A DNA stretch of 13,204 nt, taken from the NCBI GenBank assembly GCA_023229165.1, contig JALNZQ010000058.1, positions 1 through 13,204 of the forward strand, given 5' to 3'. The stretch's first letter is position 1. Each line of letters starts with the position of its first letter. Below, piece after piece: positions 1 to 5,744 of this stretch. Made by a program: the position numbers and the translations under genes. The notes beneath the pieces were generated by a model. That model saw only the letters and a list, made by a program, of their open reading frames with translations, was not told where the DNA came from and ran no database searches. This DNA is from Methanothrix sp. (GTDB lineage: Archaea > Halobacteriota > Methanosarcinia > Methanotrichales > Methanotrichaceae).

Positions 1-2
1 GC

Positions 3-800
3 ATGCGGGTGATTTATGAAGACCGAGAACAGATCTTGCCGCTCTCCGGCGAACCGGCGCGAGGCATCATGGTGGCCTCTATCTTCAAGGGCTCGCCCGC
101 CGAATCTGCTGGTCTTCCTGCCAGGAGCATAATCACCAGGATCGACGGAATGGAGATTGTAAACCTGGAGGGCTTCAGAAAGCAGATGAATGCCACTCGC
201 CCCGGCCAAATCATTGCCGTAACCACCGGTCAGGGCAATATCTACCAGGTCAATCTCACTGCGAAAGAGGCAGCTTCTGTGGATAGCGGAGGATTCATAG
301 GCATCGGCATCTCCGGGAATGTGGTTTTATCAGGAGGCGCACTTTTTCAGGAGGCCCCTGCCAGACAATTTCTGCAGGTCCTCAAGACGATACCAAGTAG
401 CGGCATGCAGGGCTTCACCTACATGTTAAGCCTGCCTTTTGCCGGAATTCCTGGATTCACCCAGAAGGGCTTTCCCGGTTTTAGCGGCTGGCTGACCGCC
501 GTTTTTGAGCCCAGCGGATGGGCAGAACCCCTGGGAAGCAAGTTCTTCTGGATTGCCAACCTTCTGCTCTGGATCGGCTGGATCAACCTTTATGCAGGCC
601 TGTTCAACTGCCTTCCTGCGGTGCCATTGGATGGTGGGCACATTTTCAGGGATCTGGTGCAATCCGGCTTTGAGAGGATTGTCAGGCCCCAGGAGGCGGA
701 AAGGTTTACCAAGACGACCGTGGCCATTCTTACCTGGCTAGTGCTTACATCCCTGCTCATAACCTTGATCGCGCCGTTTACCAATTGGCTGACTATTTGA
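3..800 (+). CDS. Site-2 protease family (M50) membrane metalloprotease with PDZ domain, 5'-truncated
   Basis: This is the C-terminal part of an intramembrane zinc metalloprotease of the site-2 protease (M50) family, which cleaves transmembrane substrates within the membrane. Visible residues 21-87 form a PDZ domain (GIMVASIFKGSPAESAGL onward, then RIDGMEI), the usual substrate-gating module. After it come hydrophobic segments around 135-160 and 180-205, the motif NCLPAVPLDGG (about 203-213), whose Asp is the third zinc ligand of the family, and a last membrane helix at about 238-262. The N-terminal HExxH zinc motif is missing because the gene begins left of the window; the first ATG here is probably internal. 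It ends at TGA 798-800 and is followed by a T-rich stretch. The family assignment rests on the PDZ fold plus the NxxPxxxLDGG motif. Substrate and pathway cannot be deduced. Confidence 0.88.
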   Translation: MRVIYEDREQILPLSGEPARGIMVASIFKGSPAESAGLPARSIITRIDGMEIVNLEGFRKQMNATRPGQIIAVTTGQGNIYQVNLTAKEAASVDSGGFIGIGISGNVVLSGGALFQEAPARQFLQVLKTIPSSGMQGFTYMLSLPFAGIPGFTQKGFPGFSGWLTAVFEPSGWAEPLGSKFFWIANLLLWIGWINLYAGLFNCLPAVPLDGGHIFRDLVQSGFERIVRPQEAERFTKTTVAILTWLVLTSLLITLIAPFTNWLTI

Positions 801-813
801 TTTCCTTTTTTTT
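801..813 (+). terminator. T-rich transcription terminator after the M50 protease gene
   Basis: A run of 11 T in 13 bases (TTTCC then eight T) starts right after the stop codon. Archaeal RNA polymerase terminates at such U-tracts without needing a hairpin. A new TATA-like element follows within about 15 bases, which supports a transcription-unit boundary here. Confidence 0.6.
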
Positions 814-823
814 GAAACGGTAG

Positions 824-830
824 TTTTAAA
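824..830 (+). promoter_or_regulatory. TATA-box-like promoter for the secreted-protein pair
   Basis: TTTTAAA lies 58 bases before the chosen ATG at 882. With the usual spacing of about 25 bases from TATA box to start site, transcription would begin near 853 and give a leader of about 30 nt. It sits directly behind the upstream T-rich terminator. The call rests on one short motif. Confidence 0.4.
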
Positions 831-881
831 CCTCTTAAGATAAGACAGAATACCCGGCAGTTGTCGGCAGGTAAGGTACCT

Positions 882-1928
882 ATGAGAATTTGTGCGGTTT
901 GGCATTTAGCGGCCCTGGTGGTCCTGGCAGCCCTGATGGCTATGGCGGGCACAGCTCTTTCTTCGGAGATTGCTAATCTCTACTCCAGCATAGACTCGGC
1001 TGATGTTACTCTGGAAGGAGACGTGGCCGGCATGGCTTTGCGGCTGGATCTGATCAATGAGGGAAGACTGCTCACGACCAGGAACCTGGCGCTGGATGGT
1101 GCGGGAACCTGGGTCATTCGCTGGCCGGCCTTCCATGCCGAGAAAGGCAGCTATGATGTATGCGCCGGCTTATGGAAAAATGGGACCGCCGTCTCCAGTA
1201 AATGCTATAACTTCTATTACGGGGGGGTGGAGCCCATAAGGTTTGACGTGCGCGATTTTCGTGCAGACTCTCGCGGCATGCACCTTGCCATCAGTGCCCG
1301 CGATCCTACAGTTGTGGATATTTACTACATGCTCATCGACGGGAACAAGGCCGTGTATGTCACCAGAGAGCAGGTGATACCCATCACGGGAAGCTATGCC
1401 CAGCCGATTACCAAGGACTATGCCTGGAAGCAAATCCTGGAAAACGGACGCGAGTATGCGGGCCGGGTGAATATTGTGGAGCTGAATCACAACCAAACAA
1501 GGTCCTTCATGAATTCCTTTTTAGCTGTGGATGATGCCATGATCACCGAGACTTACCAGGATGAGACCGGTGCCAGCGCCACAGTTATGGGCAACTCTCG
1601 CGTTCCCTTTGAGGGATCTTTGCGGTTTATTCTATCTCAAAACGGTTCTATTCTCAATACCACCGAGAAGAAGACGCCTGTCCTTCTTACCGGAGACGAT
1701 GAGACTGTGGAGATCACTTGGAACAAGACTCTTGAGCCGGGCGTTTATTTGCTGCGCACCGTTTTACTCGGCCAGAGCGGCAGCGTTATGGATTTGGAGG
1801 AGAATGTGGTTGAGGCCAAGCCTCTGGTGAGGAGCAGCTCTGCAGATACTGCAAAGAATGCAGACTTTCCGGCCACAGCTGCAGCATTCGCCTTGCTCAC
1901 AATCGTTCTTCTCAGGAGAAGGAGATGA
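882..1928 (+). CDS. Secreted/surface protein with PEF-CTERM-like C-terminal sorting signal, function unknown
   Basis: A 348-residue exported protein that I do not recognise by function. ATG 882 is preferred over the in-frame TTG at 861 because it begins a standard signal peptide: MRIC followed by a hydrophobic stretch ending near MAGTALSS. The rest looks like beta-rich repeats with WxNGT and GxYLLRT patterns and at least five N-x-S/T sequons (NGT, NQT, NGS, NTT, NKT), consistent with a glycosylated extracytoplasmic protein. The C-terminus is tripartite: a short motif DFPATA, a hydrophobic segment AAFALLTIVLL and a final RRRR. This is the layout of archaeal PEF-CTERM/PGF-CTERM signals processed by archaeosortases. 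The next gene starts 5 bases after its stop, so the two are probably co-transcribed. Export is well supported. The sorting assignment is by resemblance to family patterns and could instead be a plain C-terminal membrane anchor. Confidence 0.75.
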   Translation: MRICAVWHLAALVVLAALMAMAGTALSSEIANLYSSIDSADVTLEGDVAGMALRLDLINEGRLLTTRNLALDGAGTWVIRWPAFHAEKGSYDVCAGLWKNGTAVSSKCYNFYYGGVEPIRFDVRDFRADSRGMHLAISARDPTVVDIYYMLIDGNKAVYVTREQVIPITGSYAQPITKDYAWKQILENGREYAGRVNIVELNHNQTRSFMNSFLAVDDAMITETYQDETGASATVMGNSRVPFEGSLRFILSQNGSILNTTEKKTPVLLTGDDETVEITWNKTLEPGVYLLRTVLLGQSGSVMDLEENVVEAKPLVRSSSADTAKNADFPATAAAFALLTIVLLRRRR

Positions 1929-1933
1929 TTATT

Positions 1934-2515
1934 ATGCAAAAAATTCTTGTTGGCCTTATCTGCACTTTCGCGCTGCTGGCATTTTTGATGCCGGCCACAA
2001 TTGCAGAAGACAGTCAGAACGCTACCGCGAATATCACGCTAAACGAGACTCAGAATGTCACGGCAAATATCTCGATAAATCTGACTCAGAATGCCACAGA
2101 GAGCCTCACGCCTGCTGCAAATCCCGATGCTACAGCGGCTACTTCTTCAAATGATCGCCTAAAAAGCGCCCCGGCCACGGCCCAATTGGGTGCTGGGAAT
2201 GCTGCTTCTCACACCAAGGTTCTTCGGGCCGGCTTCGAGAAGACCAAGCCCCTGAATAACCTGGATGTGTACGGCAACAAATCTACTCACAATCTATCTT
2301 CCAGCACATCCCCAAGTACCGCATTCAATGCGAGCCAGCGCCTGGGTAATGTATCCCAATTCACCTACAACACCGATATCTATAAGCCCACTTACAATAT
2401 CAGTCAATACTCAAGAACCAAGCCCATTTACGAGGTGCCGAACAATCTTGGGTCCAAACCGGTTTACAGCATCTCTGGCTATCCCGATATCAAGACTGCC
2501 AATAGCATACCTTAA
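1934..2515 (+). CDS. Small secreted Asn/Thr-rich protein with 12-residue repeats and 12 N-glycosylation sequons
   Basis: A 193-residue exported protein with no family I recognise. The start at 1934 is chosen because GGAG at 1921-1924 sits nine bases upstream; the earlier in-frame ATG at 1925 abuts that Shine-Dalgarno. Residues 1-24 are a signal peptide (MQKILVGLICTFALLAFLMP, then ATIA). The mature N-terminus holds tandem 12-residue units QNATANITLNET and QNVTANISINLT, with seven sequons in about 35 residues. A linker rich in Ala, Ser and Thr follows. The C-terminus carries three more 12-residue units beginning KPxY. Twelve N-x-S/T sequons in total suggest a heavily glycosylated surface protein. 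There is no cysteine in the mature part and no C-terminal anchor. It lies 5 bases behind a gene for a probably anchored surface protein and likely shares its transcript. Confidence 0.75.
   Translation: MQKILVGLICTFALLAFLMPATIAEDSQNATANITLNETQNVTANISINLTQNATESLTPAANPDATAATSSNDRLKSAPATAQLGAGNAASHTKVLRAGFEKTKPLNNLDVYGNKSTHNLSSSTSPSTAFNASQRLGNVSQFTYNTDIYKPTYNISQYSRTKPIYEVPNNLGSKPVYSISGYPDIKTANSIP
2015..2110 (+). repeat. 36-nt in-frame tandem repeat coding QNxTANIxxNxT
   Basis: Two full 36-base units at 2015-2050 and 2051-2086, plus a partial third at 2087-2110, each open with CAGAA(C/T)G and encode the 12-residue units QNATANITLNET, QNVTANISINLT and QNATESLT. Differences are mostly at third codon positions, suggesting an old duplication kept under protein-level selection. 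Confidence 0.8.
2384..2512 (+). repeat. 36-nt in-frame repeat coding KP(T/I/V)Y 12-mers
   Basis: Three consecutive 12-residue units start at 2384, 2420 and 2456: KPTYNISQYSRT, KPIYEVPNNLGS and KPVYSISGYPDI. A degenerate partial unit, KTANSIP, follows. The Lys, Pro and Tyr phase is exact while the rest varies. The period equals that of the unrelated N-terminal repeat of the same protein. Confidence 0.7.
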
Positions 2516-2542
2516 AGAGTGTTTGTCAGTTATCGGTTCCTG

Positions 2543-2567
2543 GAAAAAGTAAGAGAAAAGAAAGATC
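2543..2567 (-). terminator. T-rich terminator (minus strand) of the DUF1638-thioredoxin operon
   Basis: Read on the minus strand, the bases after the thioredoxin stop are rich in T, with runs of five, four and three T in 25 bases. A small hairpin, GAAGG-TTTG-CCTTC at 2572-2585, overlaps the stop codon. Position and composition fit an archaeal U-tract terminator. A very similar tract occurs at 5712-5735. Confidence 0.5.
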
Positions 2568-2583
2568 CCCGGAAGGTTTGCCT

Positions 2584-2997
2584 TCAGAGGAACTTCTGAA
2601 TTTTTGCGGCCAATGCGGGCTTGGGGTATGCGCCCACCAGTTTATCGATTAGTTTGCCGTCTTTGAAGATCATTAGTGTGGGAATAGCCGAGATCCTGTA
2701 CTTGTTGGCGGTTATCATATTCTCGTCGACGTTCAGCTTGCCGAAGACGACCTTTCCCTTCATCTCGGTCGCGAGCTGCTCGATAATCGGCCCGATCGTG
2801 CGGCAGGGTCCGCACCACTCCGCCCAGCAGTCCAGAATAAAGATCGGATACTGGCTGGCTGCTGCATCAATAGTCGCGTCCGTGACAATAACTGGCTTGT
2901 CCGGCAGCTCTACGAACGGTTTCGCAGCCGTATTCATCTCTTTTTTCATCTGTTCCATTTTCTTCCTTTTTATCTCTTCCAACTCGTCCAAGCTCAA
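2584..2997 (-). CDS. Thioredoxin with N-terminal charged extension
   Basis: A 137-residue thioredoxin that reduces protein disulfides in the cytoplasm. The active site WCGPC lies at about residues 61-65 in the typical context DCWAEWCGPCRTIGP. The cis-proline loop AIPTL and the FKDGK turn are both present, so the fold is complete and no key residue is lost. The first 30 residues form a charged helix-prone extension (DELEEIKRKKMEQMKKEM) not found in minimal thioredoxins of about 105 residues; it may be a coiled coil or docking segment. There is no signal peptide. The ATG at 2997 overlaps the stop of the upstream DUF1638-like gene (shared ATGA, 2994-2997), so the two are translationally coupled. 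This suggests that the neighbour or its partners are redox-controlled, which is an inference from context only. Confidence 0.93.
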   Translation of the reverse strand: MSLDELEEIKRKKMEQMKKEMNTAAKPFVELPDKPVIVTDATIDAAASQYPIFILDCWAEWCGPCRTIGPIIEQLATEMKGKVVFGKLNVDENMITANKYRISAIPTLMIFKDGKLIDKLVGAYPKPALAAKIQKFL

Positions 2998-3572
2998 TCC
3001 TCCAATCTTTCTTTGGCCTTGATTATGAGGGATTTGAAGTGGCCCAGATCTACGGGCATTATCTCGAAGGGCAGGTTAGTGAAGTCAAAGAATTCTAAAA
3101 GCTCTTCCTCACGTGCCGCAGCGTCCTTCAGGGTGTCCAGGTAGACAGATCCTCGAAAAGAGCCCATCTGCATCCTGGCCTCCTCAGGGCCCCAATTCAG
3201 GCGGCGGAAGATGTCTTTCCAGGCATCCAGCCAGCCAGGAGAGAGGTAGAAGAAGAGTCCATATTTGGCCTTCTTCTCTAGCCCCTTACGGGTGATGAAG
3301 GCGTCCACGCAGTTTTGGCATGCCGCAAGCGGCGCATGGTAGGGCGCGAGGATTTCCTCAATCTTGGGATGACACTGGCCGTATACTACTATTGTGCCCT
3401 CGTTTCCATTCGTTTGGCACTTCTCAAGCTCTGCCACAAGAGCCCTTTTTAAATCATCGAAGTCCACGTGCAGGCCTGCTCCCAGGTAGTGAGCCTCGAA
3501 GGGAAATCCAAGATCTGAGCGCAGCGCTTCGATTTCCTTTTCAAAAATGCCGCAAGCGATGATTGCATACAT
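2994..3572 (-). CDS. DUF1638-like family protein
   Basis: A 192-residue cytoplasmic protein resembling the DUF1638 family, known mainly from methanogens and anaerobic bacteria and without an established function; the family name is from memory of its sequence style. Candidate metal or redox residues stand out: C7 in the opening YAIIACGIF, C67 in VYGQCHP, and the pair C85/C88 in AACQNC. H35 and H68 lie nearby. The C-terminal half has aromatic-rich segments (YGLFFYLSPGWLDAWKDIF). There is no signal peptide or membrane helix. It is the first gene of a two-gene operon and overlaps the thioredoxin start by four bases. No Shine-Dalgarno precedes its ATG, and a TATA-like element lies about 28 bases upstream, so the message may be leaderless or nearly so. 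Confidence 0.72.
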   Translation of the reverse strand: MYAIIACGIFEKEIEALRSDLGFPFEAHYLGAGLHVDFDDLKRALVAELEKCQTNGNEGTIVVYGQCHPKIEEILAPYHAPLAACQNCVDAFITRKGLEKKAKYGLFFYLSPGWLDAWKDIFRRLNWGPEEARMQMGSFRGSVYLDTLKDAAAREEELLEFFDFTNLPFEIMPVDLGHFKSLIIKAKERLED

Positions 3573-3599
3573 AGCTGTACCATATTAAGGCGGCAATAG

Positions 3600-3607
3600 G
3601 ATATATC
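3600..3607 (-). promoter_or_regulatory. TATA-like promoter of the DUF1638-thioredoxin operon
   Basis: GATATATC, itself palindromic, begins 28 bases upstream of the ATG at 3572. At standard archaeal spacing the transcript would start within a few bases of the ATG. This agrees with the absence of a Shine-Dalgarno before the gene. Confidence 0.45.
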
Positions 3608-3768
3608 TGTGATCCTTCATTCTGCAAGCGTCAGGCAGCTCACAATGAAACATCCTTCCTCGTCTTGCACAAGAACGACTTTGAAATTCATTATTTACAG
3701 CCCATTGCACAGTCCTTTTTCAGCGGCCTCTTTTCTGAAGACCATGCCTCTACTCATCTTCCCAACAG

Positions 3769-3801
3769 GTTTATTACTAAGTAGCACTATCATACAATTG
3801 T
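3769..3801 (+). promoter_or_regulatory. nikR: nikR promoter with candidate operator palindrome
   Basis: The gene-free 3573-3809 stretch separates two divergent genes. GTTTATTACT at 3769-3778 is a TATA-like element that places transcription start near 3797-3800. The perfect 8-bp palindrome ACAATTGT at 3794-3801 overlaps this point, as expected for an autorepressor site. TCATAC at 3790-3795 matches one half of the E. coli NikR operator, but no GTATGA partner lies 16 bases upstream. Operator identity is therefore speculative. I see nothing else convincing in the rest of this stretch. Confidence 0.35.
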
Positions 3802-3809
3802 GACTATTT

Positions 3810-4232
3810 ATGGATCAGGAATTAATGAGAGTAGGCATTTCCCTGCCCGAAAATCTGCTTAATAAGTTTGATGAAATAATTCTGCAGCGAGGCTATTCTT
3901 CTCGCTCCGAAGGGGTCAGGGATGCCATAAGAAGTTATATAGTCAACTTCGAATGGATGAGCGACGTCCAAGGGGAGCGCGTGGGTGTGATTACGATTGT
4001 TTACTCCCATTCTCAAAGAGGCCTGGAAGATAATCTCACACAGATTCAGCACGATTTTAGCGGCTTAATTCAGTCCAGTCTGCACGTCCATTTGGATCAT
4101 GACAATTGTCTGGAAGTTGTAGTGCTGAGGGGCGAGGGGCAGGATGTAAGAAAAGCGGCTGAGAGTATGATGTCGTTAAAGGGCGTAAAACATGTAAAAT
4201 TGACTACGACTTCGCTGGGTAAAGAACTCTAG
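3810..4232 (+). CDS. nikR: NikR nickel-responsive transcriptional regulator
   Basis: A 140-residue regulator of the NikR family, which binds Ni(II) and represses or activates nickel uptake and nickel-enzyme genes. Residues 5-45 form the ribbon-helix-helix DNA-binding domain (MRVGISLPENLLNKFDEI, then GYSSRSEGVRDAIRSY). Residues 55-135 form the ACT-like metal-binding tetramerisation domain. All four high-affinity nickel ligands known from E. coli NikR are present by alignment: H81, H92, H94 and C100, the last three in LHVHLDHDNC. Length is normal for the family. No nickel transporter or nickel-enzyme gene lies in the window, so targets are probably elsewhere. In a methanogen these would serve F430, CODH/ACS or hydrogenase nickel supply. 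No clear Shine-Dalgarno precedes ATG 3810, so the leader is probably very short. Confidence 0.95.
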   Translation: MDQELMRVGISLPENLLNKFDEIILQRGYSSRSEGVRDAIRSYIVNFEWMSDVQGERVGVITIVYSHSQRGLEDNLTQIQHDFSGLIQSSLHVHLDHDNCLEVVVLRGEGQDVRKAAESMMSLKGVKHVKLTTTSLGKEL

Positions 4233-4260
4233 TCATACTTTTTCAGCATTATCAAATCAT

Positions 4261-4275
4261 AGAGGGATTCCTATT
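4261..4275 (+). promoter_or_regulatory. Ribosome binding site with apparent ATT start codon of the TPR gene
   Basis: AGAGGG at 4261-4266 is followed after six bases by ATT at 4273-4275. The next codons read K-V-K and then a hydrophobic stretch ending SSSMYAFG, which is a complete signal peptide. No ATG, GTG or TTG occurs in frame between the nikR stop and 4321, so ATT is the best-placed initiator. Confidence 0.55.
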
Positions 4276-5691
4276 AAAGTTAAAATTATCTTCATTCTAC
4301 TGGTCCTGATATCAAGCTCCATGTATGCTTTTGGAAAAGAGTATACTGCGGACTATTGGCAGCAAAAAGGAAATGAATTCATGCAGATGGGATCCTTGGA
4401 CGTCGCCCTTGATTGCTTTAACAAATCGATCCAGCTGGACGGCACAAATGCCTCTGCCTGGATGAGCAAAGGCCAGGCCTTGAGCGGTATGGAAAGATAC
4501 GCTGATGCACTTTTTGCTTACAATGAGTCAACCACGCAGGACCCAAATCTGGCAGAGGCATGGTACGGCAAAGGGCTGACTTTAGCTCGGCTTAGAGAAT
4601 ACAATGAGTCAATTTCGGCCTTTGATGAAGCCATCAAGCAGCATCCCACGGTGGCATTATCCTGGTACAGCAAAGGGCTTGCTCTGGCTAACCTGGGAAG
4701 GTATAACGAATCCATGCTAGCTCTTGATAAAGCCGTTAAGCTGGACGGGAAGCTGGCAGGTGCCTGGTTAAGCAAGGCTCTCTTATTGGCGGATTTGGGC
4801 AAGAATAACGAATCGTTGGCAGCCCTGAAAAGAACGGTAGAACTGGACGCTCAGAATGAAGACGCCTGGTTTAACCTGGGTCTGGCTTTAGCAAACACGG
4901 GAAATTATAGCGGTGCTCTCGATGCATATAACAAAGTCCTCGATTTAAATCCCATAAATGCTCCTGTCTGGATCAGGAAGGGAGAGATTCTTCTTGCCCT
5001 GGGCAGATACTTTGACTCCAGTGAAGCATTCAAGAGAGCTTCTAAAATTGATCCGATGGACGCCGATGCCTGGCAAAGCAATGCATTAGCGTTGCGGCTG
5101 TCCGGCAGATACAATGATTCCATCGCTGCTTATAACAAAACCATTGAACTGGATCCTGCAAACGCTGCCGCCTGGAACGGCCAGGCTCTTGCCTATACAG
5201 AACTGAAAAACTACAATATTTCGATAAAGCTATTTGATAAGGCCATAGAAATTGATCCCGATGAGGTCGGATTTTCGTATAACAAAGCCTTAGCGCTAGC
5301 GGAACTTGGCAATTACACGCAAGCTGTAGCAGTTCTTCGAAAATCTGTAGAGAAGCATCCTGAATGTGCTGCGTGCTGGAATCGCATGGGACTGTCTCTG
5401 GCTAAAATGGAAAAGTTCAGCGAGGCAATAAATGCCTATGATCAGGCCATTGAGGTGGATCCAGATTATTTAGAGCCCTGGAATAACCGGGGCATTTCTC
5501 AGGTGATGTTGTATGAGGATTTTATCGAAGCCCTTAAAAGCTTTGATAAGGCCATAGAAATCGATCCCAACTGCGTGCAGGCCTGGGTAAACAAAGCCAA
5601 CGCCCTCAAATTGGCAGATCGTGGTCCGGAGGCGAATGATGCCCTGGAAAAGGCTAAAAAGCTGGGATATCAGGCAAGTTCCAGCTCTTAG
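4273..5691 (+). CDS. Secreted tetratricopeptide-repeat protein (about 13 TPRs), sequon-rich
   Basis: A 472-residue protein made almost entirely of about 13 consecutive 34-residue TPR units. They follow the canonical pattern AWxxKGxALxxLGRYxxSIxAFDKAIELDP and end with a short ASSSS tail. TPR arrays are helical protein-binding scaffolds. Starting at ATG 4321 would give a protein without export signal. Starting at ATT 4273, behind a good Shine-Dalgarno, adds a textbook signal peptide. The mature protein has about 11 N-x-S/T sequons, several at the same place in successive repeats (YNES, YNES, NNES, YNDS, YNIS). This placement would put glycans on one face and supports an extracytoplasmic location. 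There is no C-terminal anchor. The gene begins 40 bases after nikR and may be co-transcribed with it. Partner and biological role are unknown. Confidence 0.9.
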   Translation: MKVKIIFILLVLISSSMYAFGKEYTADYWQQKGNEFMQMGSLDVALDCFNKSIQLDGTNASAWMSKGQALSGMERYADALFAYNESTTQDPNLAEAWYGKGLTLARLREYNESISAFDEAIKQHPTVALSWYSKGLALANLGRYNESMLALDKAVKLDGKLAGAWLSKALLLADLGKNNESLAALKRTVELDAQNEDAWFNLGLALANTGNYSGALDAYNKVLDLNPINAPVWIRKGEILLALGRYFDSSEAFKRASKIDPMDADAWQSNALALRLSGRYNDSIAAYNKTIELDPANAAAWNGQALAYTELKNYNISIKLFDKAIEIDPDEVGFSYNKALALAELGNYTQAVAVLRKSVEKHPECAACWNRMGLSLAKMEKFSEAINAYDQAIEVDPDYLEPWNNRGISQVMLYEDFIEALKSFDKAIEIDPNCVQAWVNKANALKLADRGPEANDALEKAKKLGYQASSSS

Positions 5692-5711
5692 CAATATGCT
5701 TTTTGAAAAGG

Positions 5712-5735
5712 CAAAAAAGTAAAAAGAAAGATTCC
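5712..5735 (-). terminator. T-rich terminator (minus strand) of the 329-residue secreted-protein gene
   Basis: In the convergent gap 5692-5744, the minus strand reads several T-runs, including six and five T, in 24 bases after the stop of the minus-strand gene. The tract closely resembles that at 2543-2567: AAAAAAGTAAAAAGAAAGAT on the plus strand here, against AAAAAGTAAGAGAAAAGAAAGAT there. Confidence 0.5.
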
Positions 5736-5744
5736 TTGATCCTC

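Noticed and set aside
855..870. CGGCAG direct repeat ahead of the 882 gene
   Set aside because: Two six-base copies four bases apart are expected by chance and match no known element.
861..881. TTG start seven codons upstream of the secreted-protein ATG
   Set aside because: No ribosome site precedes it, and the ATG at 882 gives a cleaner signal peptide.
3609..3803. 64-codon + strand frame ahead of nikR
   Set aside because: It lacks a ribosome site, has no recognisable domain and runs through the divergent promoter region; composition looks non-coding.
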